Shown piece after piece: positions 1-11,391 of a DNA stretch of 64,000 bases (its first letter is position 1; the number at the start of each line of letters is the position of its first letter). This DNA comes from Chamaecyparis obtusa. Its lineage: Eukaryota > Streptophyta > Pinopsida > Cupressales > Cupressaceae. The notes under the pieces are model-generated. The model made no database searches and was not told where the DNA came from. It saw nothing but the letters and a program-made list of their open reading frames with translations. Both the position numbers and the translations under genes were made by a program. Location: positions 232,501 to 296,500 of the forward strand of contig BSBK01002928.1 in NCBI GenBank assembly GCA_027943335.1, in the 5' to 3' direction.

Positions 1-740
1 AGTTACATTGTTTTCATAGAGCATAACTTTTTTTTCTAAAATAGATATTAATGTGATTCTTTCGAATTTAGTTTTTTAACATCCATATGGAGGGCATGCA
101 ATTGGTTTTATGACATTATCATGATTATTTCATATTTTATTAACGTTTGAAGTTGACTAAACCATAATTTTGACACACCTTGACTACATAGCTTATAACT
201 TGTTACGTATTTGTCCAATTTCTTTTTTTATTTTTTTGGATAGAAAGATAACTTCAATACCTAGGGCATAGATATTTTTTAAAATTTTTTTTCTCTCATT
301 TACTATTTTTCCATAAGCATCAAATATAGAGGTAGACATACGGTGAAATATCTATGTTTAGTAAAACTAAAAATATAAAGTCATAATAAACTTAATATGT
401 ATTAAAATTATAATCATTGGAAAGAGTTTTATCAGTAGTACCTTACTACATAGATAAGTTTTTCAAATGGATTCATTTGATCTACCAAAAGATAAAGTCA
501 AAGTGATTTTTTGTCAGCATTTTAATAGGTGTGAAGGAGACTCCATTGTAGGTATGCATGAGGAGTATAGATGTTATATCAATGTTTTTTTTATCTAAGA
601 GGCTTTGAGCTAACCATTTATAATCAGTTCCTTCAAATGAAACCTTTCAAGGCTTAAATAATCATATTTATTTAAAAATCTTTTATTTCAGCAAAAATCA
701 ACATGTCTAAAAAAGTGTAATCCACTATTGTGGAGTCACC
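1..740. other. AT-rich flank, no gene seen
   Basis: This stretch left of element A is AT-rich, with short T and A runs. I see no open frame with recognisable protein content on either strand and no LTR ends. It may be old, fully decayed transposon sequence, but nothing in it shows that. Confidence 0.5.
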
Positions 741-759
741 CATATATGTATATATATGT

Positions 760-791
<32 letters not shown>

Positions 792-830
792 CTATGTATG
801 TATGTATGTATGTATGTATGTATGTATGTA
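741..830. repeat. TATG/CATA microsatellite
   Basis: A tetranucleotide tract of TACA, then TATA-like steps, then TATG units runs directly up to the first base of the element A LTR. Element A therefore inserted in, or at the edge of, a simple repeat. This makes its target-site duplication hard to read. Confidence 0.9.
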
Positions 831-2439
831 TGTTTTGGTGTGAAATATGGATAGGGTTTAGAATAATAGGGGTTTGCACATTAAAGAGACCCTAAAACCA
901 ATATTTAACACATACATGAAATTCTAATGATAAGGAATATAAATCTGGAAATGCTTGCAAAGAATAATGAAATCAAATAAAATGAAATACATACCTCATA
1001 ACATAGCAGATCTGGAAATACCTATTTTCGGGTGCATGTATCATGTTTCTGGAAATTTTGCAACCGGATTTGGAACATAAACACAGAGACAGAGAAAACT
1101 CAAAAATCTTTTTCTTTTCTGAACTAGGCTGACCTTGACCCAAATACAAGGGTGCAATTGTTCCCCTTTATGTTGACCTTGACCTACACTACTTCGATAG
1201 AAATTATGTTCGTGGATCCTTTGAAAGTTTGTCGAAAAGGGTATCCAAATCTACTCTGCAACTCTGAAAACAATGACTGTAGATATTTGAAAATAGTGTT
1301 TTGGGGTGGCTATATAGGGTTTTGCCTTAGTCAATCCCCCATTTTGGTGATTTCCACCTCCACAAATAGCCGGATGTAATAGAATATGTGTGTGTGTGTT
1401 GCTCGTAGGAAGAACTTTGAATGTGCAATGCCAAGATCTAATCCTCTAGATTGAAACCCTAGCATGAATTTAAATGAGAGAGCAATGCATATATTTTAAT
1501 ATGATAAAGAAAGCATACCAAGCCCCCAAGGCTAAAGTACTCCTACCAAACTCACAATCTTTAGTTTCTACCCCATGATTGTATCTTTATAATGCTTGAA
1601 TGTTGAAAATGGTAGATCAAGGAAGAAGGAATATTTCTTGCTCCAAATGAATGTCCATAATAACTTGTCCACAAAATGCTTGCTTGGATCAAGGCATCAT
1701 CATATCTTGTTCTCCTATATCATCCTCTTGCAATCTTGCCTCATCATCTCATCATTATGTCATCTCCTCATAACTTTATTGAAATGAAGGCAAAAGAGAG
1801 TGCTTATATAAAGATTTCAAGGCAAGGCTCCTAGGCAATGTAAGGTCCCCTAATTCAAATTTCACCTCAAATTATGGTCCAATCACAATAGCCAACTAAG
1901 GAGGAAATGCATTAAATAAATTTTGAATAAAAACTCTTTCGCATTCAGATTCGAAGGCCCATTTTTAATTTAGGGCCCTACTATGATCCAAATTTGAAAT
2001 CCGGAACCAAATCTTGACAAAGGTCAAGGTTGACCTTGACTATGACCTAGGTTAGGGTCAGCCTTTACCGTAACCTAGGTCAAGGTCAACCTCAATCCTG
2101 ACCTAAGGTTTTAGGCCAGTCCACTTAGAGTTTCAGTGAAGTTTCTGGGTTGGCCAGAGACTTAGAATGATGGGAAAATAGAACAGAATTTTGGAAAAGG
2201 GCACAAAGGCCTAGAAGAAATGTGATGAAGGCTAGGAGGACCAGTACATATGTCCTACCTAGAAAATAGAGTCATGAAGAAGGAAATCAAGGAGACTCCT
2301 CAGGATCGTAACCCTATTTTTACCTAGAAACAAAGAATCAAATGCAAATGCATCCTAAATGCAAATCTATCGTAAAAATGCACTAAATGAGGGTGCTAAA
2401 CATACCAAGATGGAAGTGATTCCATTTTAAAATGATACA
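831..2439 (-). repeat. Element A 3' LTR
   Basis: It starts TGTTTTGGTG and aligns along its length with 8920-10429, ending near TCCATTTTAA plus a few bases. It is about 100 bp longer than its partner, partly because the GGTCAAGG-rich stretch near 2018-2112 is longer. Being next to the polypurine tract, it is the 3' LTR of a minus-strand element. Confidence 0.9.
2018..2112. repeat. Direct and inverted AGGTCA/TGACCT repeats in LTR A
   Basis: Repeated GGTCAAGG, TTGACCTTGAC and TGACCTAGG units run in both orientations. The 5' LTR has a shorter version at about 10078-10130. Further single copies lie near 1130 and 1170. The length difference between the two LTRs looks like gain or loss of units after insertion. 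Confidence 0.7.
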
Positions 2440-2458
2440 TTTAGCCCCCACTTTATCT
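2440..2458 (-). promoter_or_regulatory. Element A polypurine tract
   Basis: The minus strand reads AAAGTGGGGGCTAAA immediately before the 3' LTR. This G/A-rich run is where plus-strand DNA synthesis is primed, and it confirms that A points to the minus strand. Confidence 0.7.
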
Positions 2459-2968
2459 TAGATATGACACTACTTGAATATGAGAGCTAAAGTAAGAAAA
2501 CATCATAATAAATAAAAAGGATATAACCAAGTCCTCAATGTAGAGATCCTGCAAAAAATTGTTAGTACCCGCAACCTCCAACACACAAGGCTAATGAAAA
2601 TCCATAAATCACCTAATACTTACTAAAATGAAATTTAGAAGTGCATAGAGCCCGTTATGCCCCCCTATTTCGGCTTTCTACTTATGAAGGGTGAAACAGG
2701 GTGATAAGGATAGCCCTATACACTGGATATGCAATTTGTTGAAAAAGGCCTTTTCCTAAACTAGTTAGAAGGATTACTAACCTTCCTATTCAAGGAGTTA
2801 GGTATCTAAATGATGATTCCAGTGCTGCTAATGACACTGAAAATAGAGCTACAGAATGCAAGTTATGATGAAAAGAGTGAATGTCTATCTAAAAGCATAT
2901 GAAGGGAAATTCAAATTTAACATAAATAAACCCTAACAAAAACCCTTATAAAAACCCTAATTTTGATC

Positions 2969-2976
2969 TATAAATA
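2969..2976 (+). promoter_or_regulatory. TATA box of the antisense gene in A
   Basis: TATAAATA lies 73 bases upstream of the start codon at 3049, followed by a purine-rich leader. It faces the plus strand, opposite to the retrotransposon, and suggests the antisense gene has its own promoter. Confidence 0.55.
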
Positions 2977-3048
2977 AGGGAAGAGAGCACATACCTACTC
3001 ATTCTTACTGTTTGCAGAGTTTAGGAGAGAAAGCAAGAAACAACAAAC

Positions 3049-3669
3049 ATGATGCCTCCAACTAATAGTATTGATGCAGATGTGCATGTTGTTCATGCAT
3101 CACCACTAAGATCATGACGACCTCCACGTGCCCATATAGAGATACCACCTTTGAGACCTAGACATAGCGAGTATGGAGAGATTAGTCACTCCATGCCCCC
3201 ACCATCCAGACTCTTCAGTGATACCCATGAGGGAGATCCAGGTATAAAAATTGTATTTGATTTAAATATTTAACTTAATTTATGAAGAAAAAGGACTAAA
3301 AGATAAATATATTTTAAATATGTAGCTAGCGTAGAGGAATGGAGGAGATTTTTATCTAAATTCCTAAAGGATACATGCCTTTCCTACTGACTACCAGCAA
3401 GTGAGCGAGAGTTCCCCATTGGTCACAGAGATCCCGACAGGCATGTCAATATCTTTGCTTGTGTCCAACGAGAGCTAAGGTTATGCAAAGAAAGAGAGGA
3501 GAGACTAATGGCTAACCTATGAAGATCACAAGAGCACATATATGAGCTTAGCATATCGAGGAGCCACTCATGGAGTATCGTATAGAGACCTTCATCTTCT
3601 CATCATAGATCAAAGAGATTTGGGAGCCATCGACCACCAAAGTATAGGGATAGAGAGAGTAATAGATAG
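3049..3669 (+). pseudogene. Element A antisense gene, two exons, decayed
   Basis: A plus-strand gene lies between the 3' LTR and the convergent integrase of A. Exon 1 (3049-3241) starts ATGATG. An 84-base AT-rich intron (3242-3325) begins GT after GATCCAG and ends TATGTAG. Exon 2 (3326-3669) keeps the same frame and ends in TAG, giving 179 codons. The frame holds four premature stops. TGA follows TCA where CGA would fit, and TAG occurs where CAG would fit, so C-to-T decay explains most of them. Exon 1 is rich in Pro and Arg. Exon 2 has a charged stretch (VQRELRLCKEREERL) that may be a short coiled coil, then Ser/Arg-rich sequence. I recognise no domain. Extra antisense ORFs in this position are known in some Tat-lineage plant elements, which is the basis for calling it a gene. 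Confidence 0.6.
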
Positions 3670-3900
3670 GGCATTGTGCCACATATGTATCATACTCAAA
3701 AGAATTTATAAATGAAAAAATCTCTTTGCTAGTTAGTTATGTGATTGATTACTATATTTTCACTAGAAACATAAAACTTAACAGAAAGAAAGAACGTGTA
3801 TAAATGTATTCAAATGTAATTTGCTAAAATCACATAACCTATAAAACAAACATAGCTATTTTATAAGGAATACATAAATACACAAGGAAAGAAAGATGTA

Positions 3901-5292
3901 CTAGGGATCATAACATTTGAGATGAATAATATTGATAGGTTCCTTAAAAGGCACACCATCCATATCAGCAATTTTGTAAGCACATGAACCAAAGTCCTCA
4001 ATTACAACAAAAGGTCCAAGCTAATTAGGGCTAAACTTTCCTTTTTCACCAGGTAAAGCATTCACATTTCTTTGATTCTCATATAATACTAAATCACCCA
4101 CTGAAAATGATTGTTCAATTACCTTATGATTATATTGTTTCTAAAGTGATTTATGATAAGACTTTATATGTTCCAAAGCATTTATTTGTTGTTCATCCAA
4201 CATTTCTAATTCTTGTAATTATTGTTCTCGAAATGTATCTTTTTCAATTATTCCATGAAATGAAACATGTAAAGAAGGTATTTCCAATTCCAAAGGCATA
4301 AAAGCATCAGTACCATAGACAAAATTATAAGGATAAGTACCTGTGGTAGTACGAACACTAGTCCTATAAGCCCATAAAGCATAGGTAAGTTGGGTATGCC
4401 AATCTTTCACATGCTTATTAACTATTTTCCTCAGAATTTGTTCAATAACTTTATCTGATACTTCAGCTTGACCATTAGATTGAGGATAATAAGGAGTCAA
4501 AAATCTATGTTGAATTTGATATTTCTCCAAGAATTTTGTGACTTCTTTATTCTTAAAAGAGGTACCATTATCCGAAACTATCGTCAAAGGAATACCAAAT
4601 TGTGCTATAATATTGTTAAGAATGAAATCACAAATAACATCCACAGTAGTTGAACAGAGAGGGACAACTTCCACCCACTTCGTAAAGTAATCAGTAGTTG
4701 TCAGGATGTGTGTATGTCCTTGAGAAGAAGTTGGTGAGATTTTTCCAATAAGATCAAAACCCCAAATACTAAAAGGCCATGGAGCAACTTGATTAGGAAG
4801 CTCACGAGCAGGAGCATGAATCAAATTACTATGCTGCTGACATTGAGGACATTTCTTAACAAACATGAAAGAATATTGTTCCATTGTTTGCCAATAATAT
4901 CTCATTCTAAGAAGTTTATTGACTAAAGATTTTCCACCAAAATGTCCCCCACAAGAACCAGAATGAGTTTCTGCCAAAGCTATTAGAATTTCAATTCTAC
5001 CAAGACATCTTAATAGAAAACCATCATAAGAGTGTTTGTAAAGTGTATATCCTAAAATAATATAACATGTTGCAAGCTTCCTAATATTATTACAAATGTT
5101 CCTTGTTGTTGATTCAGGAAAAGTGCCATCTTTCAAAAAATGAAAGATATGAGAATACCATTCATCAAAATGCAAATTGAAACAATCAGAGGTAACCTTA
5201 TTGGAAATTACAGGGTTTTTAAGAGTATGTATAGTAAATTGAAAATTTTCAATGTTATTCTCAAGACAAACCAATGAAGTTGTGCTTGCCAT
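3901..5292 (-). pseudogene. Element A integrase
   Basis: Integrase inserts the retrotransposon cDNA into nuclear DNA. A 357-codon stretch (5292-4219) is uninterrupted and begins within the end of the RNase H/linker. It holds the zinc-binding HHCC module (ETHSGSCGGHFG then KKCPQCQQH) and the catalytic core, with Asp in FDLIG, Asp in VSDNGTSFKN and Glu in NGQAEV. After a frameshift near 4219 the C-terminal part continues to 3901. That part contains VGDLVLYENQ, a GKFSPN-LGPF segment and a final NIIHLKCYDP. The core motifs look intact, but the gene is broken at the C-terminal junction and has no intact partner proteins. It converges on the antisense gene downstream. Confidence 0.9.
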
Positions 5293-5539
5293 GGCGTCTG
5301 AATGTTGATTATCTTTCCTAGGTAAAGTTTGAATCGTATAAGAAGAGAATTGTGATAACCTCCTCGTTGATGGTAAAAAACTCTACACAATCGAATCCAG
5401 AAACTATTTTACCATATGTATGGATTGTGGAAATCTAATAGATTTGGTTTAACCTCCTTTAATCTATTCCACAATCAATTGTGAATCTCCATAAATTTCC
5501 AAGTTTTTAATGTTAAGGGATGAAGCTACTCATAAGCCC

Positions 5540-6120
5540 GCTATAAGAGCTTCATACTCTGCAATATTGTTAGTACAAGGAAAATTCAATTTATATGATA
5601 GAGGGATCAAATTTTTCATAGGAGGGATCAAGATAATTCCAACACCAGAACCTGTCTTACATCTAGATCAAATTCTGTAAGTAACATCACCCACTTTGCA
5701 AGATAGCTAGAGAGATTAGTTTTTGAGAAAAGATGTTTCAAAGGATCAAATTTAACAATCACATTGACTTAAACATTTAATATATAATGCCTAAGTTTCT
5801 GACAAGAATAAGCTAAAGCTAAGCATTGTCTTTCCAAATCTGTATATCTTGTTTCATAATCAAGTAAAGTCTGAATAATCTAGTGCACAGGTCTTTCCTT
5901 ACCTTCACTAGCATGTTGAGCCAACAACGCACTCACCACATTCAGAGTGGCTGAAGTATACAGATAAAAGGGTTTATCAAATTGAGTAGGTTGAAAAATA
6001 GGAGGATTGGCAAGATACTCCTTAAATTGCTCAAAGTATTTTTTACATTCTTCATTCCAAGAGAAAGTGGTATCCTTTCTATGCAAGGAAGTAAAAGGAA
6101 TAAAACTATCAGCTAAGTTG
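5540..6120 (-). pseudogene. Element A RNase H and second RNase H remnants
   Basis: The first part (about 6086-5720) matches the gypsy RNase H that follows RT: FSWNEECKKYFEQFKEYL, LYTSATLNVVSALLAQ, and further on LAKWVMLLTEFDLDV. Then a second RNase H-like stretch is readable in pieces at about 5640-5540. Its segments SGVGIILIPP and CTNNIAEYEALIAGL correspond to the archaeal-type RNase H of Tat elements. Several stops and shifts break both. RNase H removes RNA from the RNA-DNA hybrid during reverse transcription. Confidence 0.75.
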
Positions 6121-6159
6121 GAAACAAAGAGATGAATAGCTTGAATTTTTCCTTGTAAA

Positions 6160-7094
6160 CTTCATAACTGAGAAATTTTCTTAGGAGGCATATTAACAAT
6201 ATCTTCAATCTTTTCAATATCTACCTCTATGCCTCGCTTAGAGATTATAAACCCCAATAATTTACCAGAATCAACTCCAAAGACACATTTCTTAGGATTC
6301 AATCTCATATTGTAACTTCTAATCCTTTAAAATATATGTCATAAAATACTAACATGACCTCCTCTTTGTATAGATTTTGCCAAGATATCAGCTACATAAT
6401 CCTCAAGAATATTATGAATGTAATCATGAAAAATCAAATTCATGGCTCGCTGATAAGTTGCTCCTGCATTTTTTAATCCAAAAGGAATCATGACCCAACA
6501 AAATGTTCCCCAAGGTGTTATAAATGATATCTTAAATTGATCTTCAGGAGGAATAAAAATTTGATTATAGCCCGAAAAGCCATCCATAAAAGATAATAAA
6601 GCTTGACTTGCTATTGAATCCACAATCATATCAATATTAGGTAACAAGAAATCATCTTTTAAGGATGCTTTATTTAAATCTCTAAAGTCAGTACACATTC
6701 TTATCTTATTTTCTCCTTTTTACATGGGCACAATATTTGAAATACAATCTGAGTAATCAATAGAGCGGATGAATCCAGCATCCAATAATCTTTCAATTTC
6801 AGCCTTAACTAATAAGGAAATTCCTGGATTCATCTTTCGGATTTTTTGCTTCATAGGTTTAACATTTGGTTTGAGAACAATATTGTGAGTAACAATCTTA
6901 GAATCTATACCCAACATATCCAAATATGTCCAAGCAAAAATATCCTTAAATTCAAGTAAAAGGGAAACCAATTGATCACATTCATCCTGATTCAAACATT
7001 TCCTAATTTTTATCATCTTCTCAGAGTCATTTTCATCCATTTGAACCTCAACAGTCTCAGTTATTAGCAAATTACTTTGTATCAGAGAATCCAT
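6160..7094 (-). pseudogene. Element A reverse transcriptase
   Basis: RT copies the element RNA into DNA. The ORF starting at 7094 reads DIFAWTYLDM, then KQKIRKMNPGISLLVKAEIERLLDAGFIRSIDYSD. A stop near 6720 (TAG in plus-strand CTACATGG context) separates it from a second stretch (6698-6339). That stretch has CTDFRDLNKAS, LPNIDMIVDSI, FMDGFSGYNQ and PFGLKNAGATYQRAM. The active-site box reads YVAD instead of YVDD, so one catalytic Asp is lost. The palm and thumb continue to about 6160 (LNPKKCVFGVDSGKLLGFI) after further stops. It is not functional as it stands. Confidence 0.9.
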
Positions 7095-7138
7095 TGGTAA
7101 ACGAGAAATTTTTGTTCATCATGTTCTCCAAAATGAGC

Positions 7139-7735
7139 TTATGTATTTAGACAATAAGGCTTCTGTATTTTATGATGAAACATAGGTAGATCCTCATAAG
7201 CTCCTAAAAAATCTGCTAAGGCTTCGTCTTTGAGAAATACATCCAAGATAGTTTTTTGATTCATGTCAAGAAAGAGCGGGTTAACCAACTTCAAATGTTC
7301 ACCACATAGATGATTAACATTGAGAGGAAAAGTCGATGGTTGTTTGTAAGGGTTGAACCCCAATCCATATGTATAATCATAAATTTCACTGTCCAAAGGT
7401 ACTTGTATACCTTGTTCATATTTACCACATCCTTTCCCATTAAATCCTGATTTCTTGAGCAGATGATAACCATAACCATATCTATTGGCCATATCAGATT
7501 GAGTCCAAGGAGCCACATGTGTCACAATGTCATAGCAATCAGGTTTTATTGTTTCAAATGTTTCTTTAATCGAGGTAGCAACAAAGTTACTTTTTAATTC
7601 CATAGAAAGTGGGGAAGGAGTAAAAGCTTGTTTTTCAAACCCACTTTGTTGTTTCATGAATTCCAAATCAGAAAATTTATATTCTCTAATAAAAGAAGGA
7701 TTAAAGTCCAATGTTCCCCAATCATCCCCAATCAA
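7139..7735 (-). pseudogene. Element A protease-RT linker with G-patch-like motif
   Basis: A 198-codon ORF lies between the protease region and RT. Residues about 84-115 (RYGYGYHLLKKSGFNGKGCGKYEQGI) resemble a G-patch, a Gly-rich RNA-binding motif also found at this position in B, E and G. It is followed by GLGFNPYKQ, as in the other elements. The rest is acidic and variable. It is probably part of the original gag-pol polyprotein rather than a separate gene, and the break to the next ORF is decay. Confidence 0.65.
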
Positions 7736-7849
7736 AGAAAAACATGGAGCTGCAATTTGTTTAATCTCAAGTGGCCTTCAGGCTCTTTACTTGGTTGGAG
7801 AGGTTAAAAAACTTTAGCGTATTCTACATTTAAGCAAGGATTTGATGCA

Positions 7850-8722
7850 TCATCCATATGTAGCATATACATCATCAAATCCATGAATAGAGACATTATC
7901 AGGTTGAATAATTGTAAGATCAACCTTAATTGCCTTAAGCATATCCATGCTACAAACATTAAGCCCAGATCCATTGTTAATTAATGTTCTACAAATGATA
8001 CTATGATTAATAGAAACAACAACCATAAGAGCATCATATTGATTTTGCACCTCAATAGAAGGTAAATCATCATCGATAAACACAATAGGAGGTACAAAAG
8101 GCATAGTATGCATGAAATCCAAAAAGGAATTAATGTTCTCTTGGTTAGGTGGTGAAGTAGGAAGGGTAGATAAAGCCTTTTGCAATGCCTCATGATATGT
8201 CGGGGAAGTTTGAAGCAATTCCCATAAAGATATCTTAGCACGAGTAGCACGTAATTGTTCTACTAAGTCATACTCCTTAAAGGAAGATGGAAACCTAGGG
8301 ACTTGAGGAAGCATAGGTTGAGAAGGAGTTAAAGAAATCAGAAAAGTAGGCTGAGAGTTATTCTGTGTGTGATAAGCATGTGAAACAAAATTTGTGTTAT
8401 CAAACAAATCCAAAGGACCTCTAGGTTTACCCTTAATTGTTATTTGAGGACATCCTTTTACTGTCAATAAAGGTTTAGGATATAACATTCTAGGTACATC
8501 AATGTTGCAAATAGTGGAACATGAAGGTAACCATGCGCACACCCTATGGTAAAGGTCAATTGAAGAGGTTATCGAGGAGGATGAAATAGGAATAAGATCA
8601 ATGGAGATCTTATTCAAACAATTTTCATCCTCACTTCCATGTACCTCATTAGGGGATCTATCCTCTTTTGCAATAAAATCCTCATCAAAGTATTCAAAAT
8701 AAAAATCATACATGTTGAACAC
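7850..8722 (-). pseudogene. Element A protease-containing ORF, gag missing
   Basis: This 290-codon ORF starts 197 bases after the 5' LTR, where gag should be. Its N-terminal 150 residues are Ser/Pro-rich and unlike the gag of the neighbouring elements. Residues about 160-195 (EQLRATRAKISLWELLQTSP) match the segment just before protease in B, E and G. The retropepsin box reads RTLINNGSGLNVCSM, where the other copies have DGGAG or DGGTG. The catalytic Asp is therefore replaced by Asn. The aspartic protease would cut the polyprotein. The element depends on gag from elsewhere or is dead. Confidence 0.75.
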
Positions 8723-8919
8723 AAAGTAGCACTACAAGCATGAAAAATGTAAATGTTTTTGTATTTTTAAAGAAATTTTGTGATTTTTATTTTATTTCAT
8801 TTTTTAAATATAAATGCAAGAGCATAAAAGAAATCTACTTTTATATGCATGTAAGATATAACATAAAATGAAAATCTAACACCAAAAAGAAAGAGTTGTT
8901 GTAAACAGGTTCACCAAAA
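8723..8919 (-). other. Element A leader with possible primer site
   Basis: Only 197 bases separate the 5' LTR from the first ORF, against more than 2 kb in B, C and G. Just inside the LTR the minus strand reads TTTTGGTGAACCTG. TGGTGAACCTG could pair with a tRNA 3' end, but I cannot name the tRNA. The rest is AT-rich. Confidence 0.45.
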
Positions 8920-10429
8920 TGTTTTGGTGGATAGTATGGATAGGGTTTAGAACAATGGGGGTTTGCACATAAAAGAGACCCTAAACCAATATTTAACACA
9001 TACATGAAATTCTAATGATAAGGAATATAAATCTAGAAATGCTTGCAAAGAATAATGAAATTAGATAAATGAAATCCATACCTCATAACATAGCAGATCT
9101 AGAAATACCTATTTTCTGGTGCCTGTATTGTGTTTTTGGAAATTTTGCAACTGGATCTAGAATAGAAACATAGAGACAAAGAAAACCCAAAAATCTTTTT
9201 CTTTTCTAAACCAGGTCAACCTTGACCCAAATACGGGGGCACAATTTTGCCCCTTTATGTCGACCTTGACCTACACTATGACGAAAATTATGTTCACAAA
9301 TCCTTAAAGTTTTTTGAAAAGGGTATCCAAATCTGCTCTACAACTTCAGAAACAACGACTGTAGATATCTGAAAATGGTGTTTTGGGGTGGCTATATAGG
9401 GTTTTTCCTTAGTCAAACCCTCATTTTGGTGGTTTCCACCTCCATGAATAGCTGAATGTAATAGAATATGTGTGTGTGTTTCTCATAAGAAGAACTTTGA
9501 ATGTGCAATACCAAGATCTAATCCTCTAGATTGAAACCCTAGCATGAATTGAAATGAGAGAGCATTGCATAGATTTGAATATGATAAAGAAAGCATACCA
9601 ATCCCCCCAGGCTAAAGTACTCCTACCAAACTCACAATCCGTAATTGCTACCCCATGATTGTATCTTTAGAATGCTTGAATGTTGAAAATGGTAGATCAA
9701 GGAAGAAGGAATATTTCTTGCTCCAAATGAATATCCACAAAATGCTTTCTTGCATCAAGGCATCATCATATCTTTTTCTCCTATATCATCATCTTGCAAT
9801 CTTGCCTCATCATCTCATCATTATGTCATTTCCTCATAGCTTTATTGAAATGAAGGCAAAAGAGAGTGCTTATATAGAGATTTCAGGCAAGGCTCCTAGG
9901 GAAATGTAAGGGCTGCTAATTCAAATTTCACCTTGAATTATGGTCCAATCATAATAGACAACTAAGGAGGAAATGCATTGAATGAATTTTGAATAAAAAC
10001 CCTTCTGCATTCGGATCCGAAGGCCCATTTTTAATTTAGGGCCCTGCTATGATCCAAATTTGAAAGAAGGAACCAAAACTCGAGAAAGGTCAAGGTCGAC
10101 CTTGACCCTGACCTAAGGTTTCAGGCCAGTCACTTAGAGTTTCAGTGAAGTTTCTGGGTCGGCTAGAGACTTAGAATGATGGGAAAACATAATAGAATGT
10201 TGGAAAAGGGCATAGAGGCCTAGAAGAAATGTGATGAAGGCTAGGAGGACCAATACATAGGCCCTACCTAGAAAATAGAGCCACAAAGAAGGAAATCAAG
10301 GAGAATCCTCAGAATCCTAACCTTAATTTTACCTAGAAATGAAGAATCAAGTGCAAATGCCATGAAAATGCACTAAATGAGGGTACTAAACCCATCAAGA
10401 TGGAAGTGCTTCCATTTTAAGAAAATGCA
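8920..10429 (-). repeat. Element A 5' LTR
   Basis: It starts TGTTTTGGTGG and aligns with 831-2439. In the minus direction it begins TGCATTTTC and drives element A. Differences from the 3' LTR are scattered substitutions, many of them transitions, plus the shorter AGGTCA-type repeat. Confidence 0.9.
9869..9876 (-). promoter_or_regulatory. Putative TATA box in the 5' LTR of A
   Basis: The minus strand reads TATATAAG in an otherwise mixed-composition part of the LTR. The same octamer is present in the partner LTR near 1805. It is a plausible promoter for the element transcript. Confidence 0.5.
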
Positions 10430-11063
<634 letters not shown>

Positions 11064-11391
11064 AAATATATATATCATATATATAAATTAGATTTTGAAA
11101 GAAAAATTAAAATCCATATAATCTGATCTCTAAATTAAACACTTGTACTTAGTTCTCTTAGCTACATCAACTTGGTCACAAGTTCCACTCAATAGGCATT
11201 CAAACCTCACTCTCGGTACCTTGCACCTTGTTCTAGCTGGTTCATTATCAACTACTTATTCTTGAGACACTGCTATCATTACTTTACTTTCTTAGCACAA
11301 GCTTAAGTTACCTTGTCACTATTAGTTCATTAATCTCATCTTCCATGATAGTCAAAAATCATAGTCATTCCTACAAGGCTACAACTAATCC

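Larger units (their letters stand above)
831..10429 (-). mobile_element. Element A: Tat-type Ty3/gypsy retrotransposon, no gag
   Basis: Two long terminal repeats (831-2439 and 8920-10429) begin TG and end CA on the plus strand and enclose a pol region on the minus strand. Minus-strand order is 5' LTR, short leader, protease-containing ORF, G-patch linker, RT, RNase H, second RNase H remnant, integrase, an antisense gene, polypurine tract and 3' LTR. The second RNase H and the antisense gene point to the Tat lineage. No capsid-like gag is visible: the first ORF starts in what is the gag-protease junction in the other elements here. By eye the LTRs agree at roughly nine of ten positions. Flanking pentamers atgta and atata differ at one base, so the target duplication is only probable. 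Confidence 0.9.

Noticed and set aside
2018..2112. Nuclear receptor half-sites (AGGTCA)
   Set aside because: Plants lack nuclear hormone receptors. The likeness to such sites is by chance.
4107..4301. Plus-strand ORF over the integrase of A
   Set aside because: The minus strand encodes integrase here, and the plus reading has no family features.
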